From NCBI RefSeq assembly GCF_003254395.2, contig NC_037639.1, forward strand, positions 13,993,037 through 14,057,036: a DNA stretch of 64,000 bases, read 5' to 3'. Positions 35,281 to 47,413 of this stretch are shown here, piece after piece. Positions within the stretch are counted from its first letter, which is position 1, and the number at the start of each line of letters is the position of its first letter. Made by a program: the position numbers and the translations under genes. The DNA comes from Apis mellifera (lineage: Eukaryota > Arthropoda > Insecta > Hymenoptera > Apidae). The notes under the pieces are model-generated. The model was given only the letters and a program-made list of their open reading frames with translations. It made no database searches and was not told the DNA's origin.

Positions 35281-38200
35281 CTGGAATAACGCACATAACA
35301 CAATCTAACGAAATTGCCAAGATATTTTTTTTCAAATATCTTTAATATCCATAGCCGAGTCGATTAACCGGATCCGGATCTGAACCGGATTTGAACAGTT
35401 TAGCTGGGAGCGAGAAAAATAGAAATGCGATTATATCGAAATGAATTTGACACAGGAATTCCGAGCCGAGAAAAATTCCGACGAAAAATAATAGAAAGTC
35501 GGATCGAAAGTATGCTCGCGCACGTGCGTCTCTTCTTCTTCTTCTTCTTCTTCTGGCAGAAATCGTCAACGCTCACTGTCCATGATCACCATCACTTGTA
35601 TGTAATTTCACTTGTAACCACTGTACCACGTTCGTTGTTCCCCGGGGATTTGAAAATTTGGAATATCGGCGGAAGAGGATCGAAGACAGGAGAGACGTTT
35701 GGACGTTTGGCGACAGGACAGCGGGCCAGCAGTGTCGACACGACGAAACGTCGATACGTGACGCCTCGATGTAGGAACAGAGGCGAGGAGAAGGCCGCCA
35801 CGAAGGAAAGTCGTAACGGGGAAATTGTCCGAACGAAACGCCCGCTACTCTGACGTTGGCGACCAAGGTGGGCGAAATTTATGGCGTAATTCCACCGTGA
35901 CTCGAGTTCCTTTATTTTTTTTTTTCCTTTTTCCCCCTTTTTCTATCGCTGTCGCCTTTTCCTCGCCACGCCTTACGATTAAATAATCCTACATTTTATG
36001 TACGTGTCGCGCGTTTGTTTTTTTCCACATTAGATCTCTTCGTCGTTTTTCGTTCGTTTTGTAAACGCGTGTACACACGATATCGTATATAACGAGAGAT
36101 TCGATGATCCACGTGTGAATCTATCTCATTGTTGGTAAATGGCCGTGGGAAGATCGGAAATATCGTAAACAAGGATGATGATTCGATTCGTTGTTGTGAT
36201 CAAGGTAACGACCTTGCATTTTATTAATCGCGCGAATACGTAATCCTTGCTCACTTTCTTGTTTCACAAAACGTCCGCTCATATCTTCTCAACCGTGTCG
36301 AATCGATTTTCCTTCGTTAATCAATTGATCGGATGTTGCCGATTCTCCCAATTGTTCTTCTGATCCCGGGTTCAGAAGTCGTCGTGGGTCGAAAGTGTGC
36401 GCAAAGCGACACTTTCACTTGAATTGACACACGGTCACGGCAGAGACCGCGACGAGGTCTAAGTCGGTAAGAAAGTTTCGAGTCCCCTCTTCCCTGCCGA
36501 CCAGCGCCTGACCGCTTTTACGTAACGACGAATCTTTTACTTTTGAGTAATGAAATATTTTTATTCGATATATATTTGCAGGTACTGTATCTTTTATCGA
36601 AATCTTTAATCCCAATTTTTTTTCTTTTTTTTTTTTTTTGTTTTCATCGTGGATAATAAAAATACAGAGTTTGGATCGCATACAGAGAGATAAACAAAAC
36701 GAGAAAAAAATTGGTTTACTTTAAAAGCGCGGCGAGCGTTTTCTCGATTGAATGGATCGATTCGAAAGTGAATCGAAGATTGTACAGGAAGCTAGAAGCG
36801 TTTCGTAGCCATCGCTCGGTTACACGCATATATCGAACAACGAGCATATTCGTCCTTACTTTCTCCTCTCGGCCACACACTTCCTACACACGCGCTTCAA
36901 CATTCGCAACGCGACCGACCACGTGTTCGTTAAATCTCTCGATCGTTGTACCGCGTAAGCGAATTACATCGATTTACTTTTGCAAAAACAATAACACGTT
37001 ACGAGATCTCGTCTCCGCAATTTCTATGGACGGAGAAAGTTTCCTAATTTTTCTCGTTCTCGGAGGAAAACAGGTATAGGAGAAGGAAGGAACCAGTTGC
37101 GTACCGGTTACGATGCATATCCTCGTTCGTGATTTTTTTCTTTTCTTTTCTTTTTTTAATTTTAAGAAAAATGCGCGCAAAATATCGGCGAGAGAAAATG
37201 CATTCTTGATCTAATTAGAGTTAAGTTGATCGAGAATTAATCCGTTGGAAAGATTAAAAATTTCGAGTAAAGAATTTTTTACTTTAAAGAATTATTAATA
37301 TTATTTGAATAATATTTATTCATAATTATTATAATCGATTCGCTTTCTTTAATCGACGAAATGAGGCTTTGTCTTGAGAGAATCGTCACGAATTTTCTTG
37401 CTTTCGATTATCGAAAGGACGAGATTGCGTGATTATGCAGCAGAATTTTTAATCTTTTGGATTCCGTTCATCGATATTTTGCAACGTGGAGATAGATCAA
37501 ATGGTTTGACTTTAACGGTTCTTTTCCGTGAACAATAATAACGAATGATTTTTTTTTCTTATTAAATTAAAGTAAACAAGTAACAAGTTGGAACGCAACG
37601 ATGAGATCATCCTTCCAGATTATTATTCTTTAAGAATCAATGATGGTAAAGGAAAGAAAAAGATACATATATTATACGTACAGATTTATTTGCTATCCAC
37701 TAGCTACACTTTCTATATTTATTATTTTTTAACGAATTCCAAATATAATTCTCTTTCCACGAAAAGTTATTACTAAAATAAAATGTACAATTCCCATTCC
37801 CTATTGTGATCGATAATAAATGCCTCGTTATATCCGAGAGCTATAATATACCATTGCAAAAATCTATCTGAATAAAGTCTGTCGTGGCAAAAAAAAACTC
37901 CTGGGAAAAAAAACTCTGACCCCGAAGAGATGGCCCCTTTTGTTAAATCCTTTCCGCAATAACGATATCGTTCGATTACGCAACCCCTTGCACGATACGT
38001 TTATATAATTATCCATGTGTCATCGCGGATAACGTGAATCCCCATGAAATATGATCCCGTTTAATCGATGGGAAAGTAAAAGTTGAAAATTGAGAGGGAA
38101 TTCGAAATTTTCTTTCTGGCGGAAGGATTTTCTTCGATCATCTCGGAGGATCGAGATTGATTTCGATTTATATTCGTTCGTTCGAATTCAAGATTGGTTA

Positions 38201-39276
38201 CTAAAAACTTCAAAATTCGTTTTGCACAAAGTATTTTTTGCTTTCAATAAATTTTAAACTATTCTCTCTCGAAAAGAAAAAGTTTTTCTTAGAGGATTTT
38301 GATTTTCGAAAAAAATTTCGACATTCGAGGTTATACGTTTTATGGAGATTTCTATTCTATGATAGGCGGGTACGATCATGAAATTTTGCAAGCGAGCGTA
38401 GAATAAATATTTTTTTTCGCACATATTTTCAATAAATGTTATTATATGCATACATGGCCATTTTGAATTTGGTTTCATCTTTTTCTATGTTTTTTTATTA
38501 AAAGCGAACCGCTGTTAATAAACGTAGATAACAGTAGATGAATTATAAGACACGTAAGAATGAAATAGAAAGCTCCATCGAACGAACCGTGAGATCGCCG
38601 TCGAGAGTAAAAGTCTTTCGAATCGGTATTGTTGCGTAACAAACTTGCGAAATTTCCTTGATGAAAGGGTACACAGTCCTAGACCTTAAACTTTGCAGTT
38701 GGCTTACGCGTTTCGGAAAGGAGGATCGTCAGAACGGGTGTAAAAAAAAATTTCAGATTCAAAAAAAGAAAAAAAAAAAGAACAATTGGAGAGAATAACG
38801 TAAAATATTTTTTTGAAATTAAATAACAAATAAAGCTAAACTCTAAGATGATTTCTGAGACGAGAAATATTTAATTAGATATTTTTTTTAAAACGCGTGG
38901 CCGCACAATTACGTGATAATAAAAAAAGAAAAAAAAAAGTAAAATAGAAAAAAAAAAGGAAGAAAGAATATTTATAGAATATTAATTTTCATGTTTAATT
39001 AGCATTTGAAAGAAAAATTTCTCGCGTAATTCAATTGCCGATTGATGGTCTCTTGCGCAATTTAAAAATAAAAAAAAAAAATAATAAAAAATAAGAAGAA
39101 GAAAAAAAAAGAAGAACAAATCCGCATTACATACTAATTAATAATATCTATCGCTTATTTTATCTAATTAATAATCCTTGTAATAATTAATTTTCGTTTC
39201 ATTTCTTCTATTGATTTGCATTTATATTGTTGCAATTTATGGTAATAATTAATAAACCTGACCTATCATAAAGAAA

Positions 39277-39319
39277 ATATATATATATATACACATACAT
39301 ATATATATATATATATATA
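39277..39319. repeat. (AT)n microsatellite with AC interruption
   Basis: Two AT runs are separated by ACACATACAT. Confidence 0.85.
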
Positions 39320-41461
39320 ATACAATGATACCGCAAGCTCTGAAAGAATTTTTTTAGCAAAGCAAATGAAAATAATTTTATTAACAATAATATTTATAAT
39401 GCGGATTTCATCATTCCGACAATTTGAATTTTTATGTCTCTGTTGTAACACCGTCTCATACAAGAGTCATTCTCTTCTCAAAGAATTTATGAATCGAACA
39501 TAATGTTCAAACACATTGGAACACGTTCTCTAAATTATCGAGCGGAATATCGTACATCGATAATTAAAAATCATTAAAAAGGAAATCGATATAACGATCT
39601 TGTAAAAATCGATATAATAACGGATCTAATTAAATGCAAATAATCGCGTCGGGCAGAGAAATCTCGTATAATTTAAAGATAAAGAGTTGCGAAATTTTCA
39701 CGCGTGCGCATACTGGACCATCGTGACAAGGATTCATCATCGCTCGACTTTTATTTCGTTTTCCATGACACGAAGGCTGTGAACTAGATTCTCGCAAAAT
39801 AGGGACAAAGATTAATGATTTATGAACCGATCCTCGATCGCATTGACTCTGTTGTAAAGAAATTCTTTACAACCACTTTACCCTCCGCGCCTGGTCGTTG
39901 TCAATTGGCCTGGAAAAGAAATTTCTTCGTTTACTGCTGAGAGAAGAATTTAGAATCGATTCGGTTCGATCAAGAGATACATTATTTCATTTTCACATTT
40001 TCGAAGATAAAATTCGTATCGTGAACAAATTTAACGAATAATTCTATCGGAGTAATTTTGTTTCTTTTCTTTTTTTTTTTTTTTCCAACCAAACTCGAAA
40101 TTTAACAAATTTAACGCATTTATCAAAGTGATTATCGATACCAAGCTTGGCTTACGTAGCGTGACGATTCGTTGCAAAAGCCGTTTACGATGTTATGATA
40201 CTTACCTATTATCGACCTAATTGATCTTCGTTTAAAACAGTCAATCTTGCAGTTTTATCTAACAAATTTGCGTAACCATGTTATTATGTTCGATTTCTTT
40301 AGGCAAATAAAAAAAAAAAAAAAAATTTTCTCTTTTTTTGAAACGTCGTAAAATCATAATTAAACACGATCGAATAGCGAGGAGGAGACGCGTTCGTGAG
40401 AATATGCGTTGGATAAGAATATTTATTATTATTATTCTATTTTTTTTTTTCGGTAAAAAGCCAAATGTTTTTTTCATTTTTGATGCAGCGCAAGATACGA
40501 TTGTCGTATCGTACCTTCGTTTCCCAACGAATCTATTCATCTTTATTATTCTTATTGTTGTTGTTGTTGTTGTTATTCTGGCTTTTCACGATTCATCATC
40601 GAAATATAAATATTTCTTCTCAACGTGTTCGTAACGTAACGAAAATTACTGTGAAACATCTGGCTGTAAATATTTATCGAGGCCGCTAAGCTTCTCGCTA
40701 CGCAAATTTGTCTTTCCTTCTCCTCCTCCTCTTCTTTTTCTTTCTTTCTCGAATCGAAGCGAAGAGAGAAAAGAGACAGAACAGAATAGAATGCAAGCGA
40801 ATAGAAAAGTTTCTCTCAAGTTTTATGAATACCGTTGATCGAAACTGATAGCGAGCAGTCGAAGGTAGCAATAGGTAATTTCGCAAAATAGGGTCCAAGG
40901 GTCAACCGAGCCGTCCTATCGATGGCAAAACTCCAGCTTTCTTTCCAGAATGGAAAGTAAATGGCCTTCGCGGAGTCGGCGACCGATCTCCGCGTTTTAC
41001 ATTATTATGTAAAAATGAAGAAAAAAAAAAGGAGGGGGGAGGGGGAAAAAACAAGAAAAACGTCTAGCCGGTTATGTAGTTCGTACGCGGAATACTTTAT
41101 TCGTGTATCTCGTTTATTTACGAGCGATTTGATTCTTTTTCTTTTCATTAAATCGAATCGTAAACAGACTCGAATTCGAATTCTCTCATATCTTCTTTCT
41201 TCGATCGAAACGAGACGAATAATAAACATGATAAATTTATGTATAATATACAAATTTAATAAGATTTTTCTTCTATCATTATGGATATATGGTTAAAGTA
41301 AATCGAACGAGGAAGGATGAAATCTGGATATCTTTGGATATCATCATCGAACGACTTTCACTACGGGCTGTAACTCGAGCGTGAATGAAAATTCGATATT
41401 AATTCTTCGTTAAAGTGTAACTTCCGTTCTCCGTACGTATCACAAATCGTATTACAAATCG

Positions 41462-41639
41462 TTGATTGGACGCTTGTTCCAACGGGTTATCGAAGACATG
41501 GACGAACGTAGTTTCACGCAGGTAGCCGGTTTAACTAATAAGCTGGGTCAAAGATTTTCTAGCAGTTACTTTTTTTTCCCCTCTCCCCTCCCCTCTCTCC
41601 CAGGTACAACGACCCGTGCAACCCGGCGAGACGCGTTGA
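41462..41639 (+). other. possible two-exon transcript with an 82-base intron
   Basis: An open stretch ends GAACGTAGTTTCACGCAG followed by donor GTAGCC (41520). A strong pyrimidine tract ends CTCTCCCAG at about 41601. Splicing would leave an open frame ending MDERSFTQ then VQRPVQPGETR and a stop. The size of the intron is typical here, but no upstream coding exon or start is convincing. It may be a noncoding RNA or chance. Confidence 0.18.
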
Positions 41640-42310
41640 ACTGTGGATGATTCGCAATTCGAAGAGAGATACGATCGGCGACATTATTGCGTTTTCCGCG
41701 CATAAAAATTACGAGACAATTTTCAAGTAACTGGCGATGCGTGTCGAACAAACACGTTGCGCGGATGGAGAAGAAGAAGGGAAAAAAAAAATAAATATAT
41801 ATATATATCGCTCGTTTCCTTTTTCGTTATGCTCCCGTGCCGCCTTATTATGAACCGACCCATCGTCGTACTCTCCGTCTAAACAGTGGTAGACCGTTTA
41901 TTCAATTTGCTAATTTTTTTTTTTTTATTATATCAACTTTCGAACGCGTTATATATGGAAGATAAGAAAAATCAAGAAAACCAACGGCCGTTTTAACCGC
42001 CGTTATTTTATTAATTCACCTGCTAGATTTGACGTAATCCCGGTGAAATCGAATATGGTGCATCTATTAAATAATTACTCGCGGTGTGTCGCAATCGTGG
42101 AACGGTCTTGCGAAGCGAATTCTTTTTTTTTTTTTTTTAATTTGAATATTAAATTACGAAATTACAATCTCGTACGAAATTCAAAATTTAATCGAAGAAT
42201 TTTATCGCTTTTGCTTTGATACGTGCCATAAATTTTCACTCGACTCGTGTATACATGACGACGTTACGTTTCAAAATACGTTTTACGATATTTCTTTTAT
42301 TTTTGTTTTT

Positions 42311-42339
42311 ATTATTTTATTTTATTTTATTTTATTTTT
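42311..42339. repeat. (TTTTA)n pentanucleotide repeat
   Basis: Five near-perfect TTTTA units lie in the gene-poor region. Confidence 0.8.
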
Positions 42340-43595
42340 CGATACAAGATCGAAACGAAACGATTGATTTAGATACGTAGATAAGAATCGATAGACGACC
42401 CTTTTTCGAGATTAAAGAGACAAATCGTTACGTCACGTGTCTCGTTTCAAAATTGAAATGCCCATATATACGCTCGATCCCCTTTCCAAATCACGTAACT
42501 AACTCATTACCCGTCACGCTTCAACACGTGGCGGCCATTTGAACTTCGGATCTCGTGGATGTTTGTATACTTTCGGAAGGGGCGATTAGAAGTGAAAACA
42601 AAAACGAGAAATGCCAATGTCGAGACTCGTTTATTAAAGTAAATGATTATTAATCGATATCATTAATCGATGAATATTTATTGACGAGTTATAAGCAATT
42701 GAATTTAGACGAAGCGTGTAATATTTTAAAGAACCTTAAACGTGCATTTCGAAATTCGATGAAATTATATTTCACATATGATCGATCTATTTTTTTCAAA
42801 TATTTTTATCTTTAACGATCTTTAACGATTTCGTCGTAAGAAAAATTTGCAAGGTATTCATTTTAAAATTGGAACGAGGTTTCTTAACGTTGCCTTCTCT
42901 GGATATAAATGGATATATAATAGTAAAAAGTAATAGTTAATATATATGTTTGATCAAAGTGGAGAACGAATCAGGTCGAATCGAAAGTGTCCGTTTATAT
43001 ATTTAGTGACGTATTCCGCATCCTTGGATTATCGGGCACGCTTATGATTTTTAATTATTGTATATCATTAATTACAGATTGCAAATCGGCTCTTATAATG
43101 TTATCATATTCCGATCACAAAGAATATTTTTAAAAATATTTTTAAAAATTACTTATCTTTTATTACGTGTCGTGTAATGTATCTCATTAATATTCTCTCG
43201 AATATATGAATATATCATATTCTTGATTCACAACGATCGAATCGATAAATTCGATTCAATTGAATTTCAATCAAAAAGTGGAATACTTTTTTTCTTTCTC
43301 ATTACTATACAAAAAAAAACGACAAATCTAAAGATCAATATTTCTATATTGATTGTACAAATCGAAAGACGTAAGTTTGTTCCTCTAAAAAATATATTCT
43401 AAAAACCCTTATATATTTATATTTCTAAATATATTTCGTTGATTCCTTCGACGTAAAATTTGTTTAAAAATCTCGATGTTAAACGAGCAAACGACTTGTC
43501 AAGAATCATCGTCGAAATACAACGTCGATAATTCGCTTATCTCTTCTAACGCTATTTAAAAAAAAAAGAAAAATAATTTTCTAAGAATTGATCGT

Positions 43596-46500
43596 TTATA
43601 TTCTTACACGTTCCGGTTTTCCGGTTGTTATGCTAACATAATCGGCTGGGCGGATCATTTTATAGGGTTTGGCGTAGGGTTTGGGCGGCGAGGGATAGGG
43701 TTGAGGTTCGTTGGAGCTGTTCGACGAGGCGGCCAAAATTGCGGAAATGGCGTTCACCAACGAGGCGACCACTTTTAATATCGCGTTAAGGATGTCATTG
43801 ATGGAAGAGCCGAGCGAGGTGTTCTTCGACGGTGCATTAAGCTGAAAAGTTGAGAAGCTGAGTGAGGCGTGGTGTGATAGGTGATGAGAAAAAGAAAAAA
43901 AAAAAAAGGCTTCGATTTAAATTTGCGTGGCAAAATCCGCGCTAGGCGACGGGCAAAGTAGCGAGTGAAAACGAAGCGTTGAGAGAAACTTACATAACCG
44001 TTATAAGAATTGTCTGTACCATATGCAGCTCCGTAAGAGTCTTTGTTCCCGCTCGAGCCTGCGCTCGTTCCTGCCACCGATCCGGCGACCACGGCTTTCA
44101 CGAGGCTCGTCAAATCGGACGCGCCACCAGCCCCTGAATTCTGTAAAAACCGAAAAAACGAATATTGGATATCGATATTCCAAGATATCTTCGTGAAACG
44201 AAAATATATGTATATAAATATTGAATTTCGAATTTTTGCAATTCAAATATTTTTATTCATCGATTGTGAAGAGGTTGTGATACACATGATGACATATACA
44301 CGATTTAGCAGTTTTTTATTTACAGAGAATTTATTCAGAGAAGGAAAAGAACAAACAGTTGTTCGACAAATGGATCGATGCGTACTTTGCTAAGACTAGA
44401 GACGATTCCGGCGATCAGGTTCGAAAGTTGCGTCATCTTTCCATACGGGCCGATTGGCTGAAAAGGAACGATTTGTCTTAAATTATGCACCGTTTTTTCA
44501 TCGTTGTTTCAAGAATGTAAATGATGATTACCTCGAGCAACGGAGCCAGGAGACCTTTGATCAGGTTGCTGATCGACGATCCTTGACCTGCAGGCTAAAA
44601 AATTCAATTCTGATGTAAAAATAACAATCTTTCTTTTACGAATCTTAGAGTTGTTTACCTGGCTGCTCTGGCGACTCAACGGGCCGACCAACGGGCCGAC
44701 CAGGGGTCCTATGAGCGGCGCGCTTAGTTGAAGCAACGGTGTCAAAATGGCGCCTGAATCCCTCTGCCCGTCCTCCTGAAAATAATCTTATCAGATATAC
44801 CGCTTACCTGCGCGAATTTCTCCATTTCTCCGCTTCGAAAAGTTGCTTTGAAGAAAAAGAAAAAAAATGTTGGCAACTCACTCCGCTAATTTGCAACAAA
44901 ATCGGGACCAATAATCCTGGAAAGTCGACACCTGGCGTTTCGTCGTCTCCCTGAAACGGCATTTATAACTCTTTTAAATCAAGACTCGGAGCTGGAATAC
45001 TTGGAGATTATTACTGATCTCACTTGCGACAAGTCTTGGAGCAACGGGATCCCTACTTCGAGCACGTCGGCAATGTCGGTTTCGGATTCAGGCTGAAAGA
45101 GTTCAAGATAACGGCGATAAGAGTTCAACGTGACGGCTTGATATTAGAAATTGTGAAATTTCTCCTCTTTTCTTCTTCTTACGTCGCTCAGATCTTCCAG
45201 AATTGGCGCAGCGAGTTGAAGAAGATCGATGATGGCTTTGATAGGACCGCCTCCTCCCTCTTCGCTGGAATTTTCCTCCTCGCTGGAAGCCTCGTTCTCG
45301 ATTCCCTCTCGATCCCCGTTGTCGCCCTCTTTGCTCTCGTCCTCCTCCCTCGCGCCAACTCCTCCTCCCCTTTCCTTCTCCCGTCTTGTTCCCTGTCGAT
45401 CCAAGTTTCGACTCGATAAATCATTACACGCGATAAATCGGCAAGAATATGCATATGCGAGGTGAAATCGGGACGTACCTCGATTTGTTGTTGCGCCAGA
45501 GACGTCGCATTACGTCTTCCTTGTCTGAGCGCAGACTGAAATAAACGAATCTTCGGTAAGGTTTCACTTTTTCTCTCTTTTTTACTAATCGTTTTTCTTT
45601 TCTTTTCCTTTTCCCCCCCGTTCGACTCCCTCCACTCGCGTCGTTCACTCGCGCGATCCAATGCAATCTTTGGTTTCGAACGAGACAGCGGCTCAGACAC
45701 AGAAACCAACAAATTTTGCCGGCGATCACCGTTTCTTCACTTTCGATATTCATTCGATCGATCCTTCTCTCGTAGAAGAAACGATTAATTGCGAATCGCG
45801 TATGCGCGATAGAAATCGAGAATTTAGATATCCATTTCTCATCCTCCCTTACTTACAGTTTTCTCCGTCGTAGAGTAGAGCTGCGTCCTCGTCGGTGGTG
45901 GTATTTCCTGGCGCGAGGGAATCCTCTGCGTGGTCGACGAAGTTTGCTGCTTGGACGGAAGAGGGGGTGCAAGATTGGTCGCAAGGGTGGAATTCCTCCT
46001 GAGCGCCGCGAACGACTTGATCAACTGGCCGAGGGGCGACGTCTTCTTCTCTGGTTTCCGTTTCTTCGACTTCTCCCCCTTCGAGCCCTCGTCCTTCTTC
46101 CTCTCCTCCTTCCTCCTCTCCTCCTTCACCCCTGCCTCGATCGTGCGCCCCTCGTCGTCCAGCACCACGTTGATCTGGCCCGACTCGTTGGTCAACGTGC
46201 GATTCGAGGTGTACTCGAAGTAGGGTGGAAATCGATCCTCGAGAGCGGAGTACTCGCCACCCTCGTCCCCGGAGTCCGCGGTTGGCCGGATATGGTCGCG
46301 CGTGAACGTGATCACCGCCTCGAAAGGAACGTTGAACAGAGGCGTTGCCGTCGTCGTGTTCCCGATGTCGTTTCGAGATGGCGAGACGTTTCTTCCCGTT
46401 GGCGGGGACGAGGCAATCTCGAGGAGCGGAGCGACGGTGTCCGGAAGGAGGTTGCTCGAAACGTTCCTTCCGTAGAGCAGGTATCTGGCCACGAACGGGT

Positions 46501-47413
46501 CGTTGGGGAACTCGACGTTGTCGTGGGCGGCGACGGTGGTCGTGGCCACGGGTAGGTAAGCTCTGGTCGGGGGCGAGACGGCGCTCGTCGGAAAGATGTC
46601 GTTGGGCTTGAGCTCGATGGCCGGCCCAAAGTTGGGAAATTGGGGGACGAACAATTGCCGATCCCCCGTTTTCAACGAATTCGCCGAGTCGAACGAGTCG
46701 TCGATCGGATGCTTGCTGGCTCCCGGGATATTTACATCGAGAGGGCTTGGAATCGTGCTGTCCGAGATGGCGAAAATCGGCTGGAAAATCGGTCGCCGAT
46801 CGTTGAACGAACTCTTGCCGATCGCTCCGTCGACCATGGCTATCGTCGGCAACCGGGAAGTGGAGTACGACTGGACGTCTCCGTTTCGCGCCGAGTTTTC
46901 GACGTCCCCCACGATCCTGACAGGCGCAGGTATCTTGTCGATGCTGGTCGCGCGTCCAAGGCTCCTCGCGTTCTCCGCGTATCTCGCGTTCTCGAAACTC
47001 TTTACGAGGTGTCGTAAACCGTCGTCGTCCATCGCCGTGGATCCATCGGCCTCGAAATAACGATACGCCGGATTATTTCTAACCGGATACTGGCGTGCCT
47101 GCTTCGCCATCTTCTCCGTTCCACCCCCCACAACCCTCGAGGGCGACTCCTTCACCGTGGTCAGAGTGATGTTTATACGGGACGCCATCAAACCCATCAC
47201 GTACCTGGCCCAAGCGACCAGATCCTCCTTCGTCGCGATCCTCAGGGGTAATTGAATCTCAAGAATTTTCGGCACGTTGGAGAACCCAGCCACGTCGCCC
47301 GAGGCTGCCTCGAACGATCGCCTCGAGGGCGGAGGAGCGGGCATCGAAATCACCAGGTTCGTCCATATGAAGAACAGGAGCAACGGATAGATCTTCGACA
47401 ATCTTCTCGACAT
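43596..47413 (-). CDS. large modular secreted protein, gene G (ten exons, all phase 0)
   Basis: Exons in transcript order are 45857-47413, 45479-45535, 45183-45392, 45024-45092, 44882-44950, 44659-44775, 44532-44594, 44386-44457, 43994-44140 and 43596-43841; 868 residues. Residues 1-24 are a signal peptide (IYPLLLFFIWTNLVIS). The 519-residue first exon is polar, Pro/Ser/Asn/Thr-rich with many N-glycosylation sequons (INIT, NVSS, NRTL, NESG, NSTL) and a Lys/Glu-rich block. Exons 3-8 each end in or carry one short hydrophobic helix: AIIDLLQLAAPILEDLSD, EVGIPLLQDLSQ, PGLLVPILLQISG, LIGPLVGPLVGPL, LIKGLLAPLLE, LSNLIAGIVSSLSK. The last exon has ILNAILKVVASLVNAISAIL and a Pro/Tyr-rich tail (YPSPPKPYAKPYK). 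The final codons overlap a good donor (CGT then GTAAGA at 43607), so a further exon is possible. Function unknown. Confidence 0.78.

Larger units (their letters stand above)
32331..43595. other. 11-kb gene-poor region
   Basis: This region is AT-rich with scattered CpG patches (33100-33420, 34420-34470, 35500-35860, 36360-36520). It contains homopolymer and simple repeats and a few isolated splice-like segments listed separately. I found no multi-exon protein gene on either strand. Minus TTTATT at 43159-43164 may be a distal poly(A) signal for gene G. Confidence 0.35.

Noticed and set aside
45944..46555. Long plus-strand frame opposite gene G exon 1
   Set aside because: It mirrors the codon-biased coding strand of gene G, which has a signal peptide and a spliced continuation; the plus frame has neither.
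7230..47413. Identity with Osiris (DUF1676), apidermin, attacin or hymenoptaecin families
   Set aside because: Considered because the cluster is tandem, secreted and partly Gly/Ala-rich, but the characteristic motifs of these families are not seen.
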